DNA of 33,917 nt from Cytophagaceae bacterium. GTDB taxonomy: Bacteria > Bacteroidota > Bacteroidia > Bacteroidales > Marinilabiliaceae. The notes beneath the pieces are model-generated. The model was not told where the DNA came from, ran no database searches, and saw only the letters and a list, made by a program, of their open reading frames with translations. The position numbers were made by a program, and so were the translations under genes. This document shows, piece by piece, positions 22,075 to 30,735 of this stretch; positions within the stretch are counted from its first letter, which is position 1; each line of letters begins with the position of its first letter. The stretch lies in assembly GCA_031285765.1 (NCBI GenBank), contig JAITVO010000210.1, positions 1 to 33,917 of the forward strand. Direction: 5' to 3'.

Positions 22075-24240
22075 TTATTCCACAATCGTCATTTCATCAA
22101 GTAAATAGCCTGCGTTGGCATATTTATCAATAATAAACAGAGCATAACGGATGTCGATGGAGATGTTACGACTTTGGTCGGGATTAAACATTAAGTCGCT
22201 CATTACGCCTTCCCACGCACGGTCGAAGTTTACGCCAATCAGTTCGCCACGGGCGTTCAGTATGGGACTGCCCGAATTGCCGCCGGTTGTATGATTGGTT
22301 GCAGTAAAGGCTACAGGAATGGTTCCATTAAGCTCGTAACGTCCGTAATCTTTTGCAGCATGCAGTTGTTTCAGCCGTTCGGGAACATGGTAGTCGTAAA
22401 TATCGGGATTCTCTTTTTGCATAATTCCTTCAAGCGTTGTAAAATGCAGGAAGCGCACCGCATCGCCGGCTTCGTATCCGCGCACATCGCCGTAGGCAAC
22501 ACGCAGAGTAAAGTTGGCGTCGGGATAAAATGTCCGCTCGTTATCGAATTGCATCAACGCAGCCATATAAATACGGTTCAGACTGTCTAACCGGTTTTGC
22601 AGTTCGTTGTAGCGGGGAAGCACCTTTTGTTGATAAACATCGGTCAGCGACTTGTAAAGTTGGTAGGCAGGGTCGCTATTCAGTTTTTTAACGCTTCCGC
22701 TGTTAAATCCGTTCAAAAAAGCCAGCGTTGCCTGTTGCGATATAAAAAATGTTTTGGCATACACCTCGTCAATATATTTCGATATGTTTCCTTTGTATTT
22801 ATTGTTGATATTTTCGGTAATATCGGGAAAAAAAGCGGACGGAATGTTTTGATATAGCATTTCGAGCACAACTGTTGCGGTTTCTTTGTCCAATGGAAGA
22901 TGGAGATTTTTAAAGTGCATCTGTAACTGTGCTTCTGTCATTGCTTTTATTGTTGAAATGGTTTCGCTGTCGTGGTTGCTGTCGCCATAAAGCGCCAAAA
23001 GTCGCTCAAAGCGTCGCGAAATACAAATGGTTTCGAGTCCGAGTCCTCCAATGTATTCGTTCAGATAATCGCGCACCAGCCTGTATTGCGAATAATCGGC
23101 ATAAATATTTTCGTAATCCGATATGATGTTCCCGAACTTTGCTTTGCGGTCGTCGCTGCTGTTTACCCATTCGTCGAAACGCTTTTCGTAAGCCTGTTTT
23201 GTGCTCACAACATCCATTTTTGCCAAACCGCGGATTTCGCCTTTCCAACGTTTCCACGCATTTGCTATCGAAGCATTTTTTGAGGCGTACTGAATCCTTA
23301 CACCTCGGTCGGCAGCCATATAACGATTCATCACATTCAGCTTGGCAGTGCGTATATCAACCAATTTGGGATAAATAAAATTGGCGAGCATCTCGATATG
23401 GAACGATGGCGCATACTCCGAAGTGTTTCCCGGATAGCCGAACACCATTGTAAAGTCGCCCTCTTCAATGCCTTTCAACGAGATGGGAAAATGTGCCGCC
23501 GGACGATAGGGTACATTCTCTGCTGAATATTCGGCTGGCTCATTGTTCTTGTTGGCATAGATGCGAAACAGTGAGAAATCGCCGGTATGACGGGGCCACG
23601 TCCAGTTGTCCGAGTCGCCGCCAAACTTGCCGATAGACGAGGGCGGCGCGCCCACTAACCGCACGTCGCTAAAAACTTCGTTAACAAACAAAAAATATTG
23701 ATTGCCGTAATAAAACGACTCTACAAGCCCCGAATAGTGCGTTCCTTCAACGGCTTCTTCCATTATTTTTGCGATGTTTTTACTGATGGCGGCTTTACGT
23801 TCGTTCATATTCATATCATCGGTAACGCCGTTGAGTACGCGAATGGTAACATCTTCCATCCTTTTCAGGAAAGTAACCTTTAATCCCTGATTGGGAAGTT
23901 CTTCGTCGGCTGACATTGCCCAAAAACCGTCGGTCAGATAATCGTGTTCAACACTGCTGTGGCTTTGTATTTGTGGATAGCCGCAGTGATGATTGGTAAT
24001 AAGCAGTCCTTTGTCCGAAATCAGCTCGCCTGTACAGCCTCCGCCAAAAATCATTACAGCATCCTTCATGCTTGCCTTGTTAATACTGTAAATATCTTCC
24101 GCCGAAAGTTTAAATCCCTTCGCGTGCATTTCGTCAATATTATACTTCTCAATAAGGAGCGGCAACCACATTCCTTCGCCGGCATAAGCGCCCAGCCACA
24201 TAATAACTGCAACAGCAGTAAGTAAAATTTTACGATACAT
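22075..24240 (-). CDS. dpp11: S46 dipeptidyl-peptidase, DPP11 type
   Basis: S46 family serine peptidases remove dipeptides from the N-terminus of oligopeptides in the periplasm, feeding amino acid fermentation. The 721-residue product has a signal peptide (ending near AYA, residue 20). The catalytic His85 is in LITNHHCGY, the Asp lies in the GGDSDNWTWPRHTGD region, and the Ser is at about 656 in GGNSGSP. Eighteen residues after the Ser comes Arg (FDRAWEG). In this family Arg at that position gives Asp/Glu specificity (DPP11), while Gly gives hydrophobic specificity (DPP7), so I call it DPP11. Length and spacing agree with characterised Porphyromonas enzymes. It is a single-gene unit. Confidence 0.9.
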   Translation of the reverse strand: MYRKILLTAVAVIMWLGAYAGEGMWLPLLIEKYNIDEMHAKGFKLSAEDIYSINKASMKDAVMIFGGGCTGELISDKGLLITNHHCGYPQIQSHSSVEHDYLTDGFWAMSADEELPNQGLKVTFLKRMEDVTIRVLNGVTDDMNMNERKAAISKNIAKIMEEAVEGTHYSGLVESFYYGNQYFLFVNEVFSDVRLVGAPPSSIGKFGGDSDNWTWPRHTGDFSLFRIYANKNNEPAEYSAENVPYRPAAHFPISLKGIEEGDFTMVFGYPGNTSEYAPSFHIEMLANFIYPKLVDIRTAKLNVMNRYMAADRGVRIQYASKNASIANAWKRWKGEIRGLAKMDVVSTKQAYEKRFDEWVNSSDDRKAKFGNIISDYENIYADYSQYRLVRDYLNEYIGGLGLETICISRRFERLLALYGDSNHDSETISTIKAMTEAQLQMHFKNLHLPLDKETATVVLEMLYQNIPSAFFPDITENINNKYKGNISKYIDEVYAKTFFISQQATLAFLNGFNSGSVKKLNSDPAYQLYKSLTDVYQQKVLPRYNELQNRLDSLNRIYMAALMQFDNERTFYPDANFTLRVAYGDVRGYEAGDAVRFLHFTTLEGIMQKENPDIYDYHVPERLKQLHAAKDYGRYELNGTIPVAFTATNHTTGGNSGSPILNARGELIGVNFDRAWEGVMSDLMFNPDQSRNISIDIRYALFIIDKYANAGYLLDEMTIVE

Positions 24241-24535
24241 AATTGTTTTTTTTAATGTGCGCGAAAATAGATAAAATACGACAAACTACAATGAGATGGA
24301 AAAAATTAGACGTTTATAACTGTTCGCATCATAACTTTATGCGGCTATAAACTACAGTTTTGGATAAAATAAGCAACCATAGTGCGAAGTGATTTTGCTT
24401 AAATCATATTACGTAAGTATAATTTGGGCAAAAATAATTAACGTGAAATTGTTCCTGCAGAACTTTACTGTCTTATTCCGCTTTCAAACCGTTTTGCGGG
24501 CAGTACACAAAGCATCCGAGTCTGTAGCAAATGTG
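24241..24535. other. Gap where jetC would be expected
   Basis: No SMC-like coding sequence is visible. Overlapping the jetB stop codon on the minus strand is an ATG that opens a 19-codon reading frame (24484-24543). This is the position where jetC normally begins, but it ends at once in TGA. The remaining bases are AT-rich leader DNA of dpp11. Confidence 0.5.
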
Positions 24536-25105
24536 CTATACATATTCCTGCAATTTATTTTTAAAATCCTGTAAATCGTTCAAAGTAATTTTTTCTTTAA
24601 TAATGCGGTGAATTTGATATTTAATTTCGGTATCGGTTCGTTTAACTTCTTTTAAAAAGCCAAGTTCTTCCGCTCTTTTTATGCAGCTGTCCAAATCTTT
24701 TATCGACCTTACGATGTTGTTCCTTTCGGGAAAAAACAGTTCAACCTCTTCTTTGATTTCCGTGTGGGTAATGAATCGTTCAAGCGATTGAATTTCAGTC
24801 GGATTGCTGTCAAATTCCTCCAGTATTTGTCGCAGAACAACCAGTACGATAGATGTTTCAAAACCCACAGGGCGACGCGAAACCAAATTCAGCGTTAAAC
24901 CGTCTTCCAGTTCAAATTGCTTTACAAAGGCAAAACCTTCGTTTTTTTTCAGAATTAATTCCAGCCCAATTACGCTGATATAATCCTGTATCTCTTTTTG
25001 ATACGAAATAATATCGTTCCATACCGAATTATTGCGGTCAACTGTACCTTTCAGCAAACGAACAATCGCTTTGGAGTAAGGTTTTATGTTATTTTCTTCG
25101 CTCAT
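24536..25105 (-). CDS. jetB: Wadjet component JetB (DUF4194)
   Basis: JetB is the KleB/MukE-like winged-helix subunit of the Wadjet (EptABCD) condensin that recognises and cleaves circular plasmids. The 189-residue length, the N-terminal AIVRLLKGTVDRNN, the central LVSRRPVGFETSIVLVVLRQILEEFD and the C-terminal winged-helix segment fit DUF4194. The ATG overlaps the jetA stop by four bases (ATGA), the usual coupling in this operon. The next gene should be the SMC-like ATPase jetC, followed by the nuclease jetD, but both are absent: dpp11 follows after 295 bases. The frame itself appears intact. Confidence 0.8.
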   Translation of the reverse strand: MSEENNIKPYSKAIVRLLKGTVDRNNSVWNDIISYQKEIQDYISVIGLELILKKNEGFAFVKQFELEDGLTLNLVSRRPVGFETSIVLVVLRQILEEFDSNPTEIQSLERFITHTEIKEEVELFFPERNNIVRSIKDLDSCIKRAEELGFLKEVKRTDTEIKYQIHRIIKEKITLNDLQDFKNKLQEYV

Positions 25106-26571
25106 TTTGTTAAAATTATTTCGGGTATTCGTATATATTTTTTATTTACGCTGTCGAACAGAATATATTGCGTTTTGTCGCTGTTCACAGTGTGTTTAAA
25201 TTCCTTCATCAAGCCGATGTAGCCAAACAGTTCGGGCAATCCTTTTGTTAAACCGCCTGTATTATCTACAATTTCGAAGATTGTTGCCTGCGATTTATCG
25301 CTCAAAATCTTTTTGATATGCGTTCGCAATTCTCTTTTATCAACAATATACGGATTAAACAGTTTTGTAAACTCTGTAAAATCAGCTATATCGGCATCCG
25401 ACATTTGAGGTTTATCGCGATAAATTACATCTTCCCACTGATCGTAAGTAGTCAGTTTTCGTTCAAAAGGCAAATTGATTCCAATCTCGTCGATTTCGAA
25501 CGAAATATTGGGTTTCGGCTTCAATTTTGTTTTGGTTCTGTTTGCTTCGAGCAACAATTTTTTTATTTCCTGAATAACGCCTTTAGTAACTTCGGTTCGC
25601 GAAAGTTCGGTTTCACGAATAATTCGGCTCAGTTTTTCCGCCATTTTATCGTTGGTTCTATACACTTTTTGTCCCGAATCAAACAAAAGACGTTTCATAT
25701 CTCTTAAAAAAGCATCGTTGGTATCAATGTCTTTTTCCTCGGTTGTTTGGTAGAGCGCTTGCGTCAAATGTTCCCACTCTTGTTGCAGTTCCGACGAAAG
25801 CAAAAACTCCCAGAAAGCGTAAAAACTTTTACCTTGCGGGCTCTCTTTCAACTGCTCTAACGCATCGAAAGTATATTGCAGAATGGAGCCTTTGTTCAGC
25901 GACACATCGGTTCGGCGCTGATAAATTTCCTTGATGATATTTTTAAAATTGTCGTCAACTTCTTTGAAATCCGACAGCAGTTCTTTGCCCAATTTGTTCA
26001 GATTGTTAAATCGCGGCACAATTTCATATTCTTCAAACACTTTTATGCCCTCGCCCATTTTCAGGCGCTGTATTTGCTGTTCAATTTCTAATTTTTTGTC
26101 TTCGAGCAGTTGCAGACGTTTTTCTTTGTCGTCGTTAGTAAATTCGACCAATTCTTCCAGCTGATTAAAAAGCGATTTGAATTTCGATTCTGCGCCAATA
26201 TAATCTTCTTTTTTAAGATTCGTTAGCCAGTCAATCGTTTTGCTCGAATGGATAGAAAGTTCATAGAAAATATCGCCCGTTTCGTTCTGAAAGTTAGTCA
26301 GAAAACCGCTGTCCGTCCACTTTTGAATGTAAATTCTCGCTTTTTTCTCAAAAGTATCGCCAAAGCGGATTTCACTGTTTTCATCGTCAATTTCAAAGCC
26401 CTTTTCTTCCAGATAATTCTCTAATTTATAGTGAATCGCGTCAGATGACACAGTTGCTTCCTGTGCAAAAACATCAACCAGAAACAGAATAATTAGTTCT
26501 CTGTTCTTGGTTTTCAGCAGTTCAACGCTTGGCGAACTGTTCAGTATGTCGGTTAATTTTGAGGTATTCAT
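25102..26571 (-). CDS. jetA: Wadjet component JetA (DUF3375)
   Basis: JetA is the kleisin-like subunit that bridges the JetC ATPase heads and binds JetB. The 489-residue product matches DUF3375 in length and order: an N-terminal winged-helix region (LLKTKNRELIILFLVDVF...SSDAIHYKLENYLEEKG), WTDSGFLTNFQNETGDIFYELS, a long coiled-coil middle (residues about 145-180, KRLQLLEDKKLEIEQQIQRLKMGEG), and the C-terminal winged-helix domain with SFEIDEIG and GLPELFGYIGLMKEF. No frameshift is evident. The region is visibly more AT-rich than its neighbours, which suggests acquired DNA. Without JetC and JetD the complex cannot work as described, unless they are encoded elsewhere. Confidence 0.8.
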   Translation of the reverse strand: MNTSKLTDILNSSPSVELLKTKNRELIILFLVDVFAQEATVSSDAIHYKLENYLEEKGFEIDDENSEIRFGDTFEKKARIYIQKWTDSGFLTNFQNETGDIFYELSIHSSKTIDWLTNLKKEDYIGAESKFKSLFNQLEELVEFTNDDKEKRLQLLEDKKLEIEQQIQRLKMGEGIKVFEEYEIVPRFNNLNKLGKELLSDFKEVDDNFKNIIKEIYQRRTDVSLNKGSILQYTFDALEQLKESPQGKSFYAFWEFLLSSELQQEWEHLTQALYQTTEEKDIDTNDAFLRDMKRLLFDSGQKVYRTNDKMAEKLSRIIRETELSRTEVTKGVIQEIKKLLLEANRTKTKLKPKPNISFEIDEIGINLPFERKLTTYDQWEDVIYRDKPQMSDADIADFTEFTKLFNPYIVDKRELRTHIKKILSDKSQATIFEIVDNTGGLTKGLPELFGYIGLMKEFKHTVNSDKTQYILFDSVNKKYIRIPEIILTK

Positions 26572-26660
26572 AAACTGTTCAAATAATTAGAATAAATCAC
26601 ATACGAATTTCACGAATACAAAGTAAGAACATTATATGATTGGAAAGCGAAAATAGAGTA

Positions 26661-26668
26661 CAAAAATA
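26661..26668 (-). promoter_or_regulatory. Possible -7 box of jetAB
   Basis: TATTTTTG on the minus strand fits TAnnTTTG, about 90 bases before the jetA start. The -33 box is not convincing. Confidence 0.35.
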
Positions 26669-26993
26669 TAAAAATAATTTTGTTTGGCAGTTTCAATATC
26701 TGAATGCGACTTCATTTTTTTGTTCTTTATAAACATCTTTTACTTATTGAAATGGGAATAATTTTCTGAATAAAAGCTATTTACCATTTCAACAAGTCAT
26801 TATCATAATTTTTGATATTCACACAAATAAAAAAGCTACATTTGCTAATTGAATGTACGAACCCGCCTTTATTGCGTTGCAAACGTAATTGTTTTTACCA
26901 ATGTTATGATGTTTTATAACAAGCCGCTGCTAATAATGTTATTTTAATATTACTGATAGCGGTTTAGTATTAATACCAGATGTTACGCATTCA

Positions 26994-27121
26994 GTTAGGA
27001 TACTGAGTTCAGCATAAGCAAATGTATCGCTTGGTAGAGTAATCGCACCACAAATCGTGCATACTTGGCAGAATGCACGATTTGTATGCATTGCATTTTC
27101 TACCGAACGACAATTCCTAAC
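26994..27121. repeat. Three-tier nested stem structure
   Basis: An outer pair GTTAGGA/TCCTAAC (26994-27000, 27115-27121), a middle pair GGTAGA/TCTACC (27033-27038, 27099-27104), and an inner 13-bp perfect pair ACAAATCGTGCAT/ATGCACGATTTGT (27050-27062, 27073-27085) share one centre. This could be a palindromic mobile repeat or a structured RNA. Confidence 0.55.
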
Positions 27122-27161
27122 GGGATTTAGCCAATCAAAAATAGCATGAATTAATTTTATT

Positions 27162-27211
27162 TAAGTAATTCAATGAAATTATCATTTAAACTAATTTTGT
27201 TGAACTACTTA
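27162..27211. mobile_element. 50-bp IS630-like double-ended relic
   Basis: The right 36 bases (27176-27211) equal the end of the IS630 relic at 7464-7499. The left bases TAAGTAATTCAATGAAATT are an imperfect inverse of the right end (rc TAAGTAGTTCAACAAAATT). Both terminal repeats thus sit almost back to back with no transposase between, bounded by TA on both sides. Confidence 0.6.
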
Positions 27212-27356
27212 CTATCGATTTTTTTACCGTTTTTCTTTACTTTTGCACTTTAGCAATTAGGACAATGAAGGGTAATCTTTATTTGCATATACAAAAATAG
27301 TCCATTCTTATCTAATTGCCAATTATTTATAGCGACATACTTTTTAAAACACTATC
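27212..27356 (-). mobile_element. IS1-family left-end relic
   Basis: Its reverse complement parallels 6492-6645 with scattered differences: the left end with TAAAAAGTATG, then TGGACTATTTTTGTATATGC and the first codons of the zinc-finger segment (CPNC). It stops exactly where the IS630-like relic begins (after ATAGTA). Only the first quarter of the element remains, in the opposite orientation to the other copy. Confidence 0.65.
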
Positions 27357-27468
27357 GAAAATTGAACTATTAATGTTACGCTCTAGTTTGAATTGAGAAT
27401 CGGCGGAGCCAAAATTAAGTCTTTTCAAGGCTACTCAAAATAATTACTGCGCGGCATAAGTTAAATTC

Positions 27469-27499
27469 TTGTCAATCGAAATTGAATGTATTATATTTG
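27469..27499 (+). promoter_or_regulatory. Promoter of the CvfB-like gene
   Basis: TATATTTG (27492-27499) with TTG (27469-27471) exactly 20 bases upstream fits the Bacteroidota promoter. It is 63 bases before the ATG. Confidence 0.65.
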
Positions 27500-27561
27500 C
27501 CAAAAATTTGTACACAGCAAAAACAGAACTCTTAGTTGTTTTAACTCGTAATTGAATAGTT

Positions 27562-28392
27562 ATGGCACAGATAGGAAAACTCAATCGGTTAAAAGTTCTT
27601 CGGAAAGTTTCCATCGGTTATTTTTTGGATGGGGATACATTGGGCGATTTGCTTTTACCCATGAAATACGCCCCTGCCGAATTGAAAGTGGGAGACGAGT
27701 TGAACGTTTTTGTTTATCTCGACTCCGAAGAACGTTTGATCGCTACCACTCAGCAGCCGTATGCCGCAGTGGGCGATTTTGCCATGATGAAGGTTGCCGC
27801 TGTTGAAAATGTAGGCGCGTTTCTCGACTGGGGACTTGTAAAACAGTTGTTTGTTCCGTTTAAAGAACAGCAAATCCGCATGAAAACAGGCGAAACTTAT
27901 TTGGTTTATGTTTACATCGACGACAACACTCAACGCATTGTTGCATCGTCGAAAATCGACAAGTTTCTCGACAATACGCCACCCGAATACAAAACCGGAC
28001 AGGAAGTAGAACTGATTATCGCCTACAAAACCGATTTGGGATACAAAGCTATTATAAACAGAATGCACTTGGGTGTAATTTATCACAATCAGATTTTCAC
28101 ACAACCTAAAATTGGCGAAAAAATGAAAGGATACATCGGCAAAGTTCGCGAAGACGACAAAATAGACTTGCTTTTGCAAAAACCTGGGTACGAAAAAATG
28201 GATGAAGTATCAGCATTTGTGTTTTCAAAACTGGAAGAAAACAATGGCTATTTGCCTGTTAACGACAATACATCGCCCGAAGTCATCTCCCGACTGTTTA
28301 AAATAAGTAAAAAAAATTTCAAGCAAGCCATCGGAGCGCTGTATCGTAAAAAACTGATTACAATTGAAGAAAAAGGAATCAGAATAGTATAA
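27562..28392 (+). CDS. CvfB/YitL-like S1 RNA-binding protein
   Basis: The 276-residue product belongs to the CvfB group, which has several tandem S1-type (OB-fold) RNA-binding domains and a C-terminal winged helix. The order seen is an N-terminal S1-like domain (GYFLDGDTLGDLLLPMKYAPAELKVGDELNVFVY), a second (VGAFLDWGLVKQLFVPFKEQQIRMKTGETYLVYVY), a third (VIYHNQIFTQPKIGEKMKGYIGKVREDDKIDLLLQ), and the winged helix ending GALYRKKLITIEEKGIRIV. In firmicutes CvfB affects virulence factor expression, but the role in this phylum is unknown. The start is at the ATG in GTTATGGCAC, just downstream of a good promoter. I use no short ATG upstream. Confidence 0.88.
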   Translation: MAQIGKLNRLKVLRKVSIGYFLDGDTLGDLLLPMKYAPAELKVGDELNVFVYLDSEERLIATTQQPYAAVGDFAMMKVAAVENVGAFLDWGLVKQLFVPFKEQQIRMKTGETYLVYVYIDDNTQRIVASSKIDKFLDNTPPEYKTGQEVELIIAYKTDLGYKAIINRMHLGVIYHNQIFTQPKIGEKMKGYIGKVREDDKIDLLLQKPGYEKMDEVSAFVFSKLEENNGYLPVNDNTSPEVISRLFKISKKNFKQAIGALYRKKLITIEEKGIRIV

Positions 28393-28397
28393 TAAAA

Positions 28398-28480
28398 GGA
28401 ACACAGATGAGGCGAATAACACTGATTTCCGCAGATAACAATAATCATACAAATAACAATCCGCATTATCCGTGTTCAAA
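28398..28480. repeat. GAACACAGATGAGGCG inverted repeat
   Basis: GGAACACAGATGAGGCGAAT at the left pairs imperfectly with ATCCGCATTATCCGTGTTC at the right in the 120-base gap between the cvfB-like gene and rel. It resembles a widespread class of Bacteroidota intergenic repeats and may act as an mRNA-end structure. Confidence 0.45.
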
Positions 28481-28512
28481 ATACATTTATTAATCATGTT
28501 ATTTTCACAGTT

Positions 28513-30735
28513 ATGAGTTCTGCAATCAATCTTACCGAAGATCAGGAGGCGAAACGCCAAATAGATGAAATTGTCAAGGGATGTGGGTCGCGTTTGTCGC
28601 CCGACGACAAAAAAATGGTCTATAAAGCTTTTGAACTTGCAATGGAAGCGCATAAAGGAGTGCGCCGAAAATCGGGCGAACTCTATATTATGCACCCGCT
28701 GGCAGTTGCGCGTATCGTTGCCGATGAAATAATGCTGCGGGGAGTCGGAATAACGGCAGCATTACTGCACGATGTGGTTGAAGATACAAATTATACGCTC
28801 GAAGATATTCAATCAATGTTCGGAAACAAAGTCGCCTCAATTGTTGACGGCTTAACCAAACTGGAAGGCGTTTTTGAGCAAACCCAATCGAAGCAGATAG
28901 AAAATTTCAGAAAGCTTTTGCTTACAATGGTTGATGATATTCGCATTATTTTGATAAAACTGGCAGACAGGCTTCATAATATGCGAACATTAGACAGTAT
29001 GCCTGACCATAAAAAACTTAAAATAGCAAGTGAAACGTTATTGATTTATGCACCACTGGCGCAACGACTGGGCTTATACAAAATTAAATCGGAACTCGAA
29101 GATCTGAGTTTTAAATATCAGCATCCGGCAACTTATAAGGAAATATCAGACAAATTACACGAGTACAGATGCAAGAACGACTGGCTGATTACAAGATGTT
29201 CGTTGCCAATAAGTAATAATCTTATTAACAAGGGATATGATTTTATTCCTGTCAGCCGTTCAAAGTCGGTATATTCTATCTGGAGGAAAATGCAAAAGCA
29301 GCGGATTCCTTTTGAAGAGGTTTACGATTTACTTGCATTACGGATTATATTCAAGCCGAAGCCTGATATTCCTGAAAAAAGTCAGTGTCTGGATATTTAC
29401 TCTGTAATTACTGACTTGTTCAAGCCAAAACCTGAAAGGCTTCGCGACTGGGTGAGCGTTCCGAAAGCGAATGGCTATGAAGCTCTTCACCTGACAGTAA
29501 TGGGTCCTGACGGACAGTGGATAGAAATACAGATTAGGAGCGAGAGGATGAACGAAGCTGCCGAGCGGGGGGTTACGGCGCATTGGAAATACAAGGGTGA
29601 TGATGACCCGCATTTGCCGGAGCTTGAGGACTGGCTGAAAAGGATACGGGAATCTTTGGAAAATCCTGAACTGAATTCACTGGAGTTTCTGGATGATTTT
29701 AAAATGAATACTTACAGTTCAGGGATGATGATTTTTACTCCGAAGGGCGATATGAAACTTATGCCAAAAGAGGCAACGGTACTTGATTTGGCTTTCGAAA
29801 TACATACAAATTTAGGTTACAAATGTATTGGAGCCAAAGTCAATAATAAACTGGAATCGTTAAGCCATCAACTGAAGAGCGGCGACCAAGTGGAGATTCT
29901 TACTTCCGAAAAACAGTCGCCCAAATACGAATGGCTAAACTATGTTACTACATCCAAAGCCAAAACACGAATAAAAGAAACCTTTAAAGAGGAGCGAAAA
30001 GGTTTTATTCAGAATGGAGAGAAAGCATTAGAAGAAACATTAAACATGAAAAAACTAACCATTAATGCGAAAATTCTGAAAAAACTGCAAGATTATTACA
30101 ATATTGAAAATCGCGACGAACTTTATTACCGAATAGGACAAAAAACCATCCACCTCGACAATCTGCAAGAAATATTGAGCGATAAAACAACAAATAAATG
30201 GGTGCGCTACTGGCATTTATCTTTCGGACAGGATTCGATAATAAAACTTCCGATAGGCAAGAAAAAGAAAGAACCAGCATCAATGAACCTGTCCGATGAC
30301 AAACAGGAGGAGTACAACATTGGCACATGCTGCAATCCTATCCCCGGCGACGATGTAGTAGGATACCGGAACGAACGTGGCAAATTGATACTGCACAGCC
30401 GCAATTGCCCCAAAGCAATACTTTTGATGTCGAGCCATGGCGACAGAATTGTGTCGGCAAACTGGACGTCGCACAAGGTTTTCTCTTATCTTGCAAAGAT
30501 TACGCTTTCGGGAATTGACCAGGTTGGAGTCGTCAGCAAAATAACCCGAACAATTTCTGAAGATCAGAACGTAAATATGCGCTCTATCCGCTTCGACAGT
30601 CATGATGGAATTTTTGAAGGCTCCATCTACCTTTATATTCCCGATACGGAAGACCTGAACACGGTAATAAAAAAAATATCTGACATCAAAGGCATTCAAA
30701 CTGTTGCACGACAGGAGCGGATTAATGAAAAATAA
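28513..30735 (+). CDS. rel: RelA/SpoT family (p)ppGpp synthetase/hydrolase
   Basis: This long RSH enzyme makes and degrades the stringent-response alarmone (p)ppGpp in the cytosol. The 740-residue product has every domain. The HD hydrolase domain carries His61 (in YIMHPL), His86-Asp87 (LLHDVVEDT) and Asp152 (ADRLHNMRTL). The synthetase domain (residues about 240-360) has SRSKSVYSIWRKM, YDLLALRII, VPKANGYEALHLTV and the catalytic Glu in WIEIQIRSERM. Then come a TGS domain (about 403-463), a Cys-Cys zinc-finger-like domain (GTCCNPIPGD, HSRNCPKA), and a C-terminal ACT domain (about 662-735). Both catalytic centres appear intact, so it is probably bifunctional. I see no clear promoter besides the gap with the inverted repeat. 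Confidence 0.95.
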   Translation: MSSAINLTEDQEAKRQIDEIVKGCGSRLSPDDKKMVYKAFELAMEAHKGVRRKSGELYIMHPLAVARIVADEIMLRGVGITAALLHDVVEDTNYTLEDIQSMFGNKVASIVDGLTKLEGVFEQTQSKQIENFRKLLLTMVDDIRIILIKLADRLHNMRTLDSMPDHKKLKIASETLLIYAPLAQRLGLYKIKSELEDLSFKYQHPATYKEISDKLHEYRCKNDWLITRCSLPISNNLINKGYDFIPVSRSKSVYSIWRKMQKQRIPFEEVYDLLALRIIFKPKPDIPEKSQCLDIYSVITDLFKPKPERLRDWVSVPKANGYEALHLTVMGPDGQWIEIQIRSERMNEAAERGVTAHWKYKGDDDPHLPELEDWLKRIRESLENPELNSLEFLDDFKMNTYSSGMMIFTPKGDMKLMPKEATVLDLAFEIHTNLGYKCIGAKVNNKLESLSHQLKSGDQVEILTSEKQSPKYEWLNYVTTSKAKTRIKETFKEERKGFIQNGEKALEETLNMKKLTINAKILKKLQDYYNIENRDELYYRIGQKTIHLDNLQEILSDKTTNKWVRYWHLSFGQDSIIKLPIGKKKKEPASMNLSDDKQEEYNIGTCCNPIPGDDVVGYRNERGKLILHSRNCPKAILLMSSHGDRIVSANWTSHKVFSYLAKITLSGIDQVGVVSKITRTISEDQNVNMRSIRFDSHDGIFEGSIYLYIPDTEDLNTVIKKISDIKGIQTVARQERINEK

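Larger units (their letters stand above)
26572..27561. other. 990-base gene-free scar region
   Basis: Between jetA and the CvfB gene there is no family-like ORF. The region contains AT-rich DNA, a nested stem structure (26994-27121), a short IS630-like relic (27162-27211), an IS1-family relic (27212-27356), and the promoter of the CvfB gene. It looks like a boundary eroded by repeated insertion and deletion. Confidence 0.55.

Noticed and set aside
27020-27090. tRNA-like text (GCTTGGTAGAG) suggesting a tRNA gene
   Set aside because: There is no acceptor stem, anticodon arm or T-arm; the bases belong to the nested stem structure.
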